From assembly GCA_902765035.1 (NCBI GenBank), contig CACWYF010000055.1, forward strand, positions 1-7,585: DNA of 7,585 bases, given 5' to 3'. A program made the position numbers and the translations under genes. The DNA is from an uncultured Eubacteriales bacterium. GTDB lineage: Bacteria > Bacillota > Clostridia > Peptostreptococcales > Anaerovoracaceae. The notes below the pieces were generated by a model, which was not told where the DNA came from, searched no databases, and was given only the letters and a program-made list of their open reading frames with translations. Shown in pieces: positions 1 to 7,585 of the stretch (positions are counted from its first letter, which is position 1; every line of letters begins with the position of its first letter).

Positions 1-238
1 GAAGCTGGCTGAAATAAGGATAGCAAGGCAGCTTCTCGACGAGTCTCCTGTGCTGCTGCTTGATGACGTGCTCTCCGAGCTCGACCTCGACAGGCAGAGA
101 TTTCTTGTAAACGAGATAGACGACGTGCAGCTCTTCATAACTTCAGCTGAACTGAATGACGAGGTCATCAGAGATTTAAGAGGAGGCACGTTATTCCGTA
201 TAGAAGAGGGAACTGTAACACGAGTAGATAAGTATTAA
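1..238 (+). CDS. recF: RecF, DNA replication and repair ATPase (3' end only)
   Basis: This is the C-terminal 78 residues of RecF, read in the frame starting at base 2; the gene begins upstream of the window. RecF is an SMC/ABC-like ATPase that binds gapped DNA and, with RecO and RecR, helps load RecA at stalled forks. The Walker B motif and D-loop are visible as LLLDDVLSELD (codons from about base 53), preceded by the LAEIRIARQLL helix typical of the family. A conserved-looking switch segment, QLFITSAEL, follows, and then a short tail ending at TAA 236-238. The position directly upstream of gyrB matches the dnaA-dnaN-recF-gyrB-gyrA order of Gram-positive origins. Identification rests on the motif plus synteny; the N-terminal Walker A lies outside the window. 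Confidence 0.93.
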   Translation, partial: KLAEIRIARQLLDESPVLLLDDVLSELDLDRQRFLVNEIDDVQLFITSAELNDEVIRDLRGGTLFRIEEGTVTRVDKY

Positions 239-239
239 C

Positions 240-260
240 GTGTCAAAAGGGACCGTCCCC
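240..260 (-). repeat. Truncated copy of the GGGACGGTCC palindromic repeat
   Basis: Read on the minus strand this segment is GGGGACGGTCCC followed by TTTTGACAC. This matches the right part of the complete copy at 2605-2636 (GGGACGGTCC then TTTTTGACACA). The opposite arm, expected as TGTCA, is not recognisable in 261-268, so the copy seems truncated or decayed. It abuts the recF stop codon and supplies the GTG start of the small frame at 240. Confidence 0.6.
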
Positions 261-353
261 ACAGTGCTGGTGCTGGCATTGCTCCTCGGCTTCATAATGC
301 TCGCGATCTACAGAAAAAATCTTGATAAAAAGGATGAAAAAGACCGCGAATGA
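240..353 (+). CDS. Possible 37-aa single-pass membrane protein
   Basis: A 37-codon frame starts at GTG 240, one base after the recF stop, and ends at TGA 351-353. The N-terminus VSKGTVP is encoded by a repeat fragment. A hydrophobic stretch of about 16 residues (TVLVLALLLGFIMLAI) follows, then a strongly charged tail rich in Lys, Asp and Glu. This is the pattern of a small single-pass membrane protein with a cytosolic charged tail. No convincing Shine-Dalgarno precedes GTG 240; internal GTG codons at 264 and 270 are alternatives, with AAAAGGG (245-251) upstream. In Bacillus subtilis this slot holds the short gene remB (yaaB), but I see no resemblance to it. I do not recognise the protein. It could be a chance frame, although a hydrophobic block next to a charged tail is less likely by chance. 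Confidence 0.35.
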   Translation: MSKGTVPTVLVLALLLGFIMLAIYRKNLDKKDEKDRE

Positions 354-426
354 TCATGTATTTTTGTAAAACGCTGAACAACATGGAATTACTGGCTTTC
401 AGAGCTTTCATGTCGAATCGGGGGCG

Positions 427-450
427 AAAATCGTCGATTTGAGCGATTTT
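427..450. other. AT-rich inverted repeat in the gyrB leader
   Basis: AAAATCG (427-433) and CGATTTT (444-450) form a perfect 7-bp inverted repeat with a 10-base loop, and the T run continues to 452. Flanking CG dinucleotides (425-426 and 453-454) can extend it with a bulge. It could be a weak terminator for recF or a site upstream of the gyrB promoter. The stem is AT-rich and the evidence is thin. The rest of 354-426 shows nothing I can name. Confidence 0.25.
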
Positions 451-479
451 TTCGAAAATACAAGATGTTGGGGTAAAAC

Positions 480-508
480 TTGCATAAAAACGGCTTATAT
501 GGTAAAAT
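480..508 (+). promoter_or_regulatory. Predicted sigma-A-type promoter for gyrB
   Basis: A -35 element TTGCAT (480-485; 4 of 6 against TTGACA) and a -10 element TAAAAT (503-508; 5 of 6 against TATAAT) are separated by exactly 17 bases, the optimal spacing. AT-rich DNA (446-462) lies upstream. Transcription would begin near 514-516, about 100 bases before the gyrB start codon and inside the 5' arm of the terminator hairpin at 511-545. Confidence 0.6.
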
Positions 509-510
509 TT

Positions 511-545
511 GGGCGTAACATAAGGGATGTAACGCCCATTTTTTT
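511..545 (+). terminator. Rho-independent terminator upstream of gyrB
   Basis: GGGCGTAACAT (511-521) pairs with ATGTAACGCCC (527-537) in an 11-base stem with one A-A mismatch and a 5-base loop. It is followed by A and seven T residues (538-545). The GC-rich base plus T tract is the classic intrinsic terminator design. It would stop transcripts arriving from recF. A transcript starting at the overlapping gyrB promoter would lack the first bases of the 5' arm, so the terminator would be weakened or absent in it. Confidence 0.75.
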
Positions 546-550
546 AATGT

Positions 551-2540
<1,990 letters not shown>

Positions 2541-2542
<2 letters not shown>

Positions 2543-2562
2543 GAGGCGGAATACAGTCCTCC
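2541..2562 (+). promoter_or_regulatory. AGGAGG overlapping the gyrB stop, possible relic Shine-Dalgarno
   Basis: AGGAGG (2541-2546), a consensus Shine-Dalgarno, shares bases with the gyrB stop TAG (2540-2542), but no start codon lies at a usable distance; gyrA begins 156 bases later. GGAGG (2542-2546) can also pair with CCTCC (2558-2562) in a small hairpin. One reading is that this was the gyrA ribosome site before the repeats at 2569-2683 arrived. Six bases can also match by chance. Confidence 0.35.
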
Positions 2563-2568
2563 GGTCGC

Positions 2569-2603
2569 TAGATGACAACGGGGACGGTTCTCCCTGTCAT
2601 CTA
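2569..2603 (+). repeat. Palindromic repeat, type A, first copy between gyrB and gyrA
   Basis: Perfect 9-base arms TAGATGACA (2569-2577) and TGTCATCTA (2595-2603) enclose ACG, the core GGGACGGTTCTC (2581-2592) and CC. Core and spacing match the copy at 561-591, while the outer arm bases differ but remain complementary. The element carries the tiny frame MTTGTVLPVI (ATG 2572, stop TAA 2602-2604), which parallels the frame in the gyrB leader copy. Confidence 0.8.
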
Positions 2604-2604
2604 A

Positions 2605-2636
2605 TGTGTCAGAAAGGGACGGTCCTTTTTGACACA
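2605..2636 (+). repeat. Palindromic repeat, type B, between gyrB and gyrA
   Basis: Arms TGTGTCA (2605-2611) and TGACACA (2630-2636) enclose GAAA, the core GGGACGGTCC (2616-2625) and TTTT. The segments 2605-2618 and 2623-2636 pair throughout, with two G-U pairs, in a 14-bp stem capped by the tetraloop ACGG (2619-2622). The arm polarity is opposite to type A (TGTCA first). The truncated copy at 240-260 belongs to this type. It lies directly beside the preceding copy. Confidence 0.8.
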
Positions 2637-2639
2637 CCC

Positions 2640-2654
2640 ATTGAAGAAAAAAGC
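2640..2654 (+). repeat. Left copy of a 15-bp direct duplication
   Basis: ATTGAAGAAAAAAGC occurs here and again at 2718-2732 inside gyrA codons 6-10, 78 bases downstream (26 codons, same frame). With the preceding bases, 2631-2654 and 2709-2732 agree at 20 of 24 positions. This suggests that the 5' end of gyrA was partly duplicated when the spacer was rearranged. Confidence 0.6.
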
Positions 2655-2683
2655 TGACAACGAGAACCGTCCCGGATGTCAGC
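2653..2683 (-). repeat. Palindromic repeat, type A, inverted copy before gyrA
   Basis: Perfect 7-base arms GCTGACA (2653-2659) and TGTCAGC (2677-2683) enclose the inverted core. Read on the minus strand it has TCC, then GGGACGGTTCTC, then GT between TGACA and TGTCA, the same spacing as the other type A copies. It ends 19 bases before the gyrA start codon. Its right arm contains ATG 2676, an in-frame upstream alternative start for gyrA. Confidence 0.8.
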
Positions 2684-2702
2684 AAACAAGGAAAAAGGCA
2701 AA

Positions 2703-5270
2703 ATGGCAGACAATACTATTGAAGAAAAAAGCACGATCATAGAACACGAGATATACGATGAAATGAAGAACTCGTATATCGACTATGCGATGAGCGTCAT
2801 AGTCGGCCGTGCTCTTCCTGATGTCAGAGACGGACTCAAGCCGGTTCACAGGAGGATCCTGTACGGCATGCACTCACTCGGCATCACACCTGACAAGCCT
2901 CACAAGAAATCGGCGCGTATCGTCGGTGAGGTAATGGGTAAGTACCATCCGCACGGAGACAGCTCCATCTACGAGGCAATGGTCAAAATGGCGCAGGACT
3001 TCTCCACGAGGTACCCGCTTGTCGACGGCCACGGTAACTTCGGCTCGGTCGACGGCGACGGAGCTGCTGCTTCGAGATACACCGAAGCAAGGATGTCTCC
3101 GTTCTCGCTGCAGATGGTCAGAGACATCGAGAAGGACACCGTCGATTTCATGGACAACTACGACGGCGAGGAGCAGGAGCCTGTAGTACTCCCTTCAAGA
3201 GTACCTAACCTCCTGATCAACGGCTCGAACGGTATCGCCGTAGGTATGGCGACATCGATCCCGCCGCACAACCTCGGTGAGACCATCGACGCGTGCGTAA
3301 AGCTTATCGACGAGCCGGACTGTGACATCGACGAGCTTATCAACATAATCAAGGGACCTGACTTCCCTACAGGAGCAATGATCCTCGGCAAGAAAGCCGC
3401 CAGGGAAGCTTATCTCACCGGTCAGGGCAAAGTCCTCGTCAGATCCGTATGCGAGATCGAGGAGCATGCTCACGGCAGGATGAGGATCGTCGTATCTGAG
3501 ATCCCGTTCCAGGTCAACAAGGCAAGGCTCATCGAGTCGATGGCAGACCTTGTAAGAGACAAAAGGATCGAGGGCATCTCGGCTATCAGAGACGAGTCCA
3601 ACAGAGAAGGAACCAGGATCGTCATCGAACTCAAGAAAGATGTCAATCCTAATGTCATCCTGAACAGACTGTACAAGCACACAGCTCTGCAGACCTCGTT
3701 CAGCATGATCATGCTGGCACTCGTCGACGGCGAGCCGAAGATCCTCAATTTGAGGCAGATCCTCGAGGAGTACCTCAAGCATCAGAAGATAGTAGTAACA
3801 AGAAGAACGAGATTTGACCTCGCCAAAGCAGAGGCCAGGGCTCACATCCTCGAAGGACTCATCATCGCACTCGACAATATCGACGAAGTCATCGCGACCA
3901 TCCGCTCGGCATACAACGACGCCAAGGAAAAGCTGATGATCCGTTTTGGCCTCACCGAAATCCAGGCACAGGCTATCCTCGACATGAGGCTCGCCCGCCT
4001 GCAGGGACTCGAACGTGAGAAGATCCAGGCTGAGTATGAAGAGCTGCAGAGGAAGATCGCTTACTACAAGAGCCTCCTCGCAGACGAGCATCTCCTGATG
4101 GGAGTCATCAAGGACGAGTTGCTCGAGATCAAGGAGAAGTGGGGCGATCCGCGCAGGACCAAGATTGTTGCTTTCGAAGGCGACCTCGACGACGAGTCGC
4201 TGATCGAAGAGCAGGATGTTGCGATCACGCTGACACACCTCGGATACATCAAGAGAGTGCCGGCCGACACCTACAAGGCTCAGCGCCGCGGAGGCAAGGG
4301 CATCGTCGGACTGACGACACGCGATTCTGATTTTGTCCGCGATCTGATCATCACGAGCACCCATGACTACCTGATGTTCTTCACAGACATGGGCCGCGTA
4401 TACAAGATCAAGGCATACCAGATTCCAGAGGCATCCAGGACGGCCAAGGGCACGCCGGTCATCAACTTCCTCAACCTCAACAGCGAGGAAAAGGTCACCG
4501 CAGTCATTCCTATCAGGGACTTCCCTGCTAACGAGTGCCTCGTCATGGTCACCAAGCAGGGTACGATCAAGAAGACTCCGCTGTCCGAGTTCGATACGAA
4601 CAGAAAGACCGGACTCATCGCGATCAACCTCAGAGAAGACGACAAGCTCATCGCAGTCGCACAGGCACGCGGTGATGAGAACATCTACGTTGTCACGAAA
4701 GAGGGCAAAGCGATCGCCTTCTCCGAGAAAGATGTCAGACCGATGGGCAGAGCTGCCGGCGGCGTAAGGGCTATCCTCCTCGACAAGGGCGACGAAGTCG
4801 TGAGCATGGAGCTCGACATCGACCAGACAAGGAAGATGCTCGTCATCTCCGAAAACGGATACGGCAAGAGGACGCCGCTTGATGAGTACAGGCTGCAGTC
4901 CAGAGGCGGCAAGGGTGTCGCAACTTACGACAAGACCAAGTTCGCAAGGACCGGCAAGCTCGTCGGAGCAACGCTTGTTGACGATGAAGACGAAGTCATG
5001 ATCATCAATTCTGATGGCGTCATCATCAGGATCAGAGCCAACGAAGTCAGCACTTCGGGCAGATCGACTCAGGGCGTCAAGATCATGAGAGTCAATGAAG
5101 AGGGCCGCATCGTATCCTTCGCCAAGGTCGTCGACGAAGAGAACCAGGGCAGACCTGGAGAAGATAGCGACTCTGATGCAGAGGGCGCAGATGAAATGGC
5201 AGAAGACGTTGAATTCACGGAAGAAGCCGACGCAGAAGACCTCGTAGCAGAGGACCTCGAAGAAGAATAA
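2703..5270 (+). CDS. gyrA: DNA gyrase subunit A
   Basis: GyrA (855 aa) is the DNA cleavage and rejoining subunit and, with GyrB, forms the A2B2 gyrase. The breakage-reunion domain contains the quinolone-contact stretch [10 protein letters not shown], with Ser87 and Glu91 at the positions of E. coli Ser83 and Asp87 (a sensitive-type pattern). The catalytic tyrosine is Tyr126 in [10 protein letters not shown]. The C-terminal beta-pinwheel carries the GyrA box QRRGGKG (527-533), the hallmark that separates gyrase from topoisomerase IV. A second, box-like QSRGGKG is at 732-738. The last 45 residues (811-855) are an acidic tail with 23 Asp/Glu. I chose ATG 2703 because AAGGA (2688-2692) and AAAGG (2694-2698) precede it. 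ATG 2676 would add nine residues but has no ribosome site and lies in a repeat. The gene is probably co-transcribed with gyrB, with a 160-base spacer full of repeats. Confidence 0.98.
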   Translation: MADNTIEEKSTIIEHEIYDEMKNSYIDYAMSVIVGRALPDVRDGLKPVHRRILYGMHSLGITPDKPHKKSARIVGEVMGKYHPHGDSSIYEAMVKMAQDFSTRYPLVDGHGNFGSVDGDGAAASRYTEARMSPFSLQMVRDIEKDTVDFMDNYDGEEQEPVVLPSRVPNLLINGSNGIAVGMATSIPPHNLGETIDACVKLIDEPDCDIDELINIIKGPDFPTGAMILGKKAAREAYLTGQGKVLVRSVCEIEEHAHGRMRIVVSEIPFQVNKARLIESMADLVRDKRIEGISAIRDESNREGTRIVIELKKDVNPNVILNRLYKHTALQTSFSMIMLALVDGEPKILNLRQILEEYLKHQKIVVTRRTRFDLAKAEARAHILEGLIIALDNIDEVIATIRSAYNDAKEKLMIRFGLTEIQAQAILDMRLARLQGLEREKIQAEYEELQRKIAYYKSLLADEHLLMGVIKDELLEIKEKWGDPRRTKIVAFEGDLDDESLIEEQDVAITLTHLGYIKRVPADTYKAQRRGGKGIVGLTTRDSDFVRDLIITSTHDYLMFFTDMGRVYKIKAYQIPEASRTAKGTPVINFLNLNSEEKVTAVIPIRDFPANECLVMVTKQGTIKKTPLSEFDTNRKTGLIAINLREDDKLIAVAQARGDENIYVVTKEGKAIAFSEKDVRPMGRAAGGVRAILLDKGDEVVSMELDIDQTRKMLVISENGYGKRTPLDEYRLQSRGGKGVATYDKTKFARTGKLVGATLVDDEDEVMIINSDGVIIRIRANEVSTSGRSTQGVKIMRVNEEGRIVSFAKVVDEENQGRPGEDSDSDAEGADEMAEDVEFTEEADAEDLVAEDLEEE
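2718..2732 (+). repeat. Right copy of the 15-bp direct duplication, inside gyrA
   Basis: Exact repeat of 2640-2654. Here it encodes IEEKS, residues 6-10 of GyrA, in the variable N-terminal arm before the winged-helix domain, where extra or altered residues would be tolerated. Confidence 0.6.
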
Positions 5271-5279
5271 CAGACACTA

Positions 5280-5300
5280 CCGATAACAAATAGTTACCGG
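5280..5300. other. Small imperfect hairpin after gyrA
   Basis: CCGATAAC (5280-5287) and GTTACCGG (5293-5300) pair at 7 of 8 positions around a 5-base loop, ten bases after the gyrA stop. No T tract follows, so it is not a typical intrinsic terminator. It could protect the 3' end or be chance. Confidence 0.3.
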
Positions 5301-5316
5301 CGAATAGAGACATTAC

Positions 5317-5348
5317 GGGTGCAATTCGCAGGACATGCAGTTGCACCC
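5317..5348. other. Perfect 8-bp inverted repeat in the leader of the second B subunit
   Basis: GGGTGCAA (5317-5324) and TTGCACCC (5341-5348) are perfect complements separated by 16 bases. The element ends 23 bases before ATG 5372. With no T tract after it, it is more likely a leader hairpin or protein-binding site than a terminator. It is unrelated to the TGACA/TGTCA repeats. I see no convincing promoter in 5271-5371. Confidence 0.4.
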
Positions 5349-5371
5349 ATTGTCAATTAACAGGGGAATAA

Positions 5372-7348
5372 ATGGCGAGAAAAGAAGCTTACGACAATAA
5401 CAGCATATCGATGCTCAAGGGAGCGGATCGTGTCAGGAAGCGTCCTGGTGTAATCTTCGGGTCGGATGACCTCGAGGGCTGCATCCATGGGTTCTTTGAG
5501 ATTCTTTCCAATTCCACGGATGAGGCCAGAACAGGGCATGGTGACAGAATAGAAGTTGAACGATATCTGGACGGATCGATGCAGGTCAAAGACCACGGCC
5601 GTGGTGTTCCAATGGACTGGAATGAGAAGGAACAGCGCTATAATGCGGAACTTGTCTACGAAGAATTATATAGTGGCGGGAAATTTTTGGACAATAACTA
5701 CGATTATTCATTAGGCTTGAATGGTCTCGGAGCCGCTGCTACTCAATATGCGTCTGAATGGTTCGATGTCACATCTGTAAGAGATGGATACGAGTACAAG
5801 ATGCACTATGAGAAGGGCGTTGCTGTTGGGGAACTTCAGAAGAAGAAAGTAAGAGGCAGGCCGACCGGGACCACACAGAGATGGAAACCGGATAGAGAGG
5901 TCTTTACTGAAGTCGATATCCCGCTTGAAAGGATACAGGCGATTCTTAAGCAACAGGCAATTGTTAACGCCGGAATCACGTACTCACTACATGATGAAGA
6001 GACGAATGAAGACTTTGAGTACGCATACCCAGAGGGCATCCTCGGCTATGTCAATGAGCTGGCGCAGGATGAGGCGATGACGACGCCGTTCCAGTTCTCA
6101 GGCGAGGGCAGGGGCCGCGACCGTGCTGACAAGGATGAGTACTCGGTGAAAGCGGATATCGCTTTCTGCTTCAGTAACATGACGCAGGAGCTCAAGTATT
6201 TCCACAACTCATCGTACCTCGAGCACGGCGGGTCACCGGACAAGGCAGTCAAGAGTGCTTTTGTCGCGGCCTTCGATAAAGAGCTCAAGGCGCGTAACAG
6301 ATACACCGCCAAGGAGGCCAAGCTGACCTTCGGCGATATCCAGGACAGCCTGATCCTGGTCACCAACTCGTTCTCGACTCAGACTTCATACGAGAACCAG
6401 ACCAAGAAGGCGATCAACAACAAGTTCATCCAGGAGTTCCTGGCAGACCTGATCAAGACCAACCTGCAGATATGGTTCATCGAGCACAAGCCTGATGCGG
6501 ACAAGATAATCGAGCAAGTGCTGATCAACAAGAGGAGCCGTGAGCAGTCCGAGAGCCAGCGCATCACGGTCAAGAAGAAGCTCATGGAGAAGACGGACGT
6601 TACCAACAAGGTCAAGAAGTTCGTCGACTGCCGCAGCAAGGACCCTGAGAGAAGAGAGCTCTTCATCTGCGAGGGCGATTCCGCTCTGGGCAGCCTGCTG
6701 ACTGCGCGCGACCCTGAGTACCAGGCGCTCATGCCGATCAGGGGCAAGATCCTCAACATTCAGAAGGCATCCCTGCAGAGCGTTTTTGCATCGGACATCA
6801 TCATGGACCTCATCCGCGTCATGGGATGCGGCATCGAGGTCAGGGGCAAAAAGCTCCCTAAGGACATCCCGCAGTTCGACGAGGAGCGCCTCAAGTTCAA
6901 CAAGGTAATCATCACGGCGGATATGGATGTCGACGGTTCGCACATCGTCTGCCTCGTGACCACCATGATATACAAGCTTTGCCCGCAGCTTATAGAGCGC
7001 GGCTACCTGTACTACGCGATGACACCTCTCTTCGAGATCACCGACCGTACGGGCAAAAAGCCTGAGACTTTGTACGCGTTCAGTGATCAGGAGCGCGACC
7101 GCATGATCGAGGGCAAGGACCCGAAGAAGATCACTATCCAGAGATCAAAGGGACTCGGTGAGAACGATGCCGAGATGATGGCAAAATTCATCACACCGGG
7201 CACCAGGAGATTCATCCGCATCACTTCAGCAGAGGCTGAGGAGATGGAGAAGTGGTTCGACCTGTTCATGGGCAACGACGTTGCGCCGAGAAAGCAGTAC
7301 ATAGAGGCGCATGGGCACGAGTTCATGGATGAGCTTGATATCAGCTAA
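5372..7348 (+). CDS. parE: Divergent type IIA topoisomerase B subunit (ParE/GyrB paralogue)
   Basis: This 658-aa protein has the full GyrB/ParE architecture but is clearly diverged from the GyrB in this window. The GHKL ATPase domain keeps Glu43 and Asn47 (FFEILSNSTDEA), Asp74 and GRGVP (76-80). The ATP-lid motif reads LGLNGLG (114-120) instead of GGLHGVG. The transducer keeps QTK (343-345). The TOPRIM domain keeps EGDSALGS (434-441), PIRGKILN (455-462), DMDVDG (517-522), KGLGE (593-597) and MGNDVAPRK (633-641). All expected ATP- and metal-binding residues are present, so it should be active. It probably relaxes or decatenates DNA as the B half of a topoisomerase IV-like enzyme, with the A subunit starting at 7496. 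The start ATG has AGGGG five bases upstream. Roughly the first 650 bases use more AT-ending and rare codons (TTA, TTG, CCA, CGA) than the rest. From memory, similar paralogues are widespread in Clostridia and are often annotated gyrB or parE; the symbol is tentative. Confidence 0.85.
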   Translation: MARKEAYDNNSISMLKGADRVRKRPGVIFGSDDLEGCIHGFFEILSNSTDEARTGHGDRIEVERYLDGSMQVKDHGRGVPMDWNEKEQRYNAELVYEELYSGGKFLDNNYDYSLGLNGLGAAATQYASEWFDVTSVRDGYEYKMHYEKGVAVGELQKKKVRGRPTGTTQRWKPDREVFTEVDIPLERIQAILKQQAIVNAGITYSLHDEETNEDFEYAYPEGILGYVNELAQDEAMTTPFQFSGEGRGRDRADKDEYSVKADIAFCFSNMTQELKYFHNSSYLEHGGSPDKAVKSAFVAAFDKELKARNRYTAKEAKLTFGDIQDSLILVTNSFSTQTSYENQTKKAINNKFIQEFLADLIKTNLQIWFIEHKPDADKIIEQVLINKRSREQSESQRITVKKKLMEKTDVTNKVKKFVDCRSKDPERRELFICEGDSALGSLLTARDPEYQALMPIRGKILNIQKASLQSVFASDIIMDLIRVMGCGIEVRGKKLPKDIPQFDEERLKFNKVIITADMDVDGSHIVCLVTTMIYKLCPQLIERGYLYYAMTPLFEITDRTGKKPETLYAFSDQERDRMIEGKDPKKITIQRSKGLGENDAEMMAKFITPGTRRFIRITSAEAEEMEKWFDLFMGNDVAPRKQYIEAHGHEFMDELDIS

Positions 7349-7388
7349 AATGCATTTCCGGGATATGTCTCGGAAATGATGCATTTTA
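7347..7388 (+). terminator. Terminator-like hairpin after the second B subunit
   Basis: AAAATGCA (7347-7354) pairs with TGCATTTT (7380-7387), and TTTCCG (7355-7360) pairs with CGGAAA (7371-7376), with a 3-base bulge at 7377-7379. Bases 7361-7363 and 7368-7370 can extend the stem to a TATG loop. The stop codon TAA overlaps the 5' arm. The A-rich start and TTTTATT end suggest an intrinsic terminator, possibly active in both directions, though the U tract is short. It would separate or attenuate transcription between the B and A subunit genes. Confidence 0.5.
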
Positions 7389-7429
7389 TTGATATGGGGT
7401 GCAGAAAGGGTTCGATCCGAGAAGATGCA

Positions 7430-7458
7430 TTGCCGGAAGCAAATAAACAACTGATACT
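7430..7458 (+). promoter_or_regulatory. Weak promoter candidate for the downstream A-subunit gene
   Basis: TTGCCG (7430-7435; 4 of 6) and GATACT (7453-7458; 4 of 6) are spaced by 17 bases, downstream of the terminator-like hairpin and about 40 bases before ATG 7496. An inverted repeat, ATACTG (7454-7459) and CAGTAT (7472-7477), overlaps the -10 region and could be an operator. Both matches are modest and could be chance. Confidence 0.3.
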
Positions 7459-7495
7459 GCGCAAATGAAAACAGTATTTAGAAAAGGGTAAATGA

Positions 7496-7585
7496 ATGCC
7501 TAGAAAGAAGAAAGAAGAACCAAAACCAATAGTTGAAAATATTCAGAATGTCTCGGCGCCGGAGGTACTGAAGAACAACTTCATG
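7496..7585 (+). CDS. parC: Probable type IIA topoisomerase A subunit, ParC-like (5' end only)
   Basis: An open frame starts at ATG 7496 and runs off the window after 30 codons. AGGG (7485-7488) lies seven bases upstream; ATG 7492 in another frame stops after three codons. The peptide starts with a basic arm (MPRKKKEEPKP), then NIQNVSAPEVLKNNFM. That last segment resembles the helix before the MPYA segment of ParC/GyrA winged-helix domains. Together with the B subunit just upstream, this points to the DNA-cleaving A subunit of the same enzyme. No catalytic residue is in view, so the call depends on context and this short motif. Confidence 0.6.
   Translation, partial: MPRKKKEEPKPIVENIQNVSAPEVLKNNFM

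Larger units (their letters stand above)
2604..2657 (+). other. Tiny ORF overlapping the previous leader ORF (TAATG)
   Basis: ATG 2604 overlaps the stop of the MTTGTVLPVI frame in a TAATG junction, a pattern common in translational coupling. The frame reads MCQKGTVLFDTPIEEKS and ends at TGA 2655-2657, 45 bases before the gyrA start codon. No Shine-Dalgarno is seen. Both tiny frames are made largely of repeat sequence, so they may be by-products of the element rather than genes. Confidence 0.2.

Noticed and set aside
2569..2683. Repeat cluster as a CRISPR array
   Set aside because: Copies differ in type, orientation and spacing, there are no regular spacers, and each unit is a self-contained palindrome.
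2676..2702. ATG 2676 as the gyrA start
   Set aside because: It is inside the inverted repeat arm with no Shine-Dalgarno. ATG 2703 has AAGGAAAAAGG upstream. A nine-residue extension cannot be fully excluded.
3195..4364. 389-codon open frame on the minus strand opposite gyrA
   Set aside because: It lies wholly within conserved gyrA codons, has no ribosome site or family resemblance, and arises from the codon bias of the sense strand. The same holds for other antisense frames opposite gyrB and the second B subunit.
7408..7425. GGGTTCGATCC resembling a tRNA T-arm
   Set aside because: The flanking bases do not form a T stem, and no anticodon arm, D arm or acceptor stem can be built around it.

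Overview
The window looks like the origin-proximal replication and topology region of a member of the Clostridia (Bacillota). The order recF, gyrB, gyrA is the classical arrangement near oriC in Gram-positive bacteria. The GyrB is of the short type (641 aa, without the insert of the E. coli protein). A second, divergent type IIA topoisomerase B subunit follows gyrA directly, a paralogue I recall from clostridial genomes. Base composition is near 50% GC, with frequent AGA/AGG arginine codons. I cannot name a genus from the sequence.

Layout, all on the + strand. (1) 1-238 is the 3' end of recF. (2) 240-353 is a possible 37-aa single-pass membrane protein whose GTG start lies in a truncated copy of a repeat. 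(3) 354-616 is the gyrB leader. It has a good sigma-A-type promoter (480-508), a rho-independent terminator (511-545) overlapping the predicted transcription start, a strong Shine-Dalgarno, and a palindromic repeat that carries a 10-codon ORF. (4) 617-2542 is gyrB. (5) 2543-2702 is a spacer packed with three more palindromic repeats and a 15-bp direct duplication. (6) 2703-5270 is gyrA. (7) 5271-5371 is a spacer with two hairpins. (8) 5372-7348 is a divergent GyrB/ParE paralogue. (9) 7347-7388 is a terminator-like hairpin, followed by a weak promoter candidate. (10) 7496-7585 is the first 30 codons of a gene that is probably the matching ParC/GyrA-like subunit, cut by the window end.

GyrB and GyrA form DNA gyrase (A2B2), which introduces negative supercoils using ATP. 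The second B subunit and the truncated downstream gene probably form another A2B2 enzyme of topoisomerase IV type. Four type IIA topoisomerase subunit genes would then lie in a row, in two B-then-A pairs.

The least ordinary part is the repeat family. Three copies have TGACA/TGTCA arms around a GGGACGGTTCTC core, and a variant has TGTCA/TGACA arms around GGGACGGTCC. The bases outside the arms differ between copies but stay complementary, so each copy folds as a hairpin. Copies lie between a strong Shine-Dalgarno-like sequence and the start codon of both gyrB and gyrA. The copies look like a mobile or REP-like palindromic element, possibly now acting in the 5' leaders of the gyrase genes. The core genes are otherwise ordinary and intact, and I see no clearly new enzymatic system.
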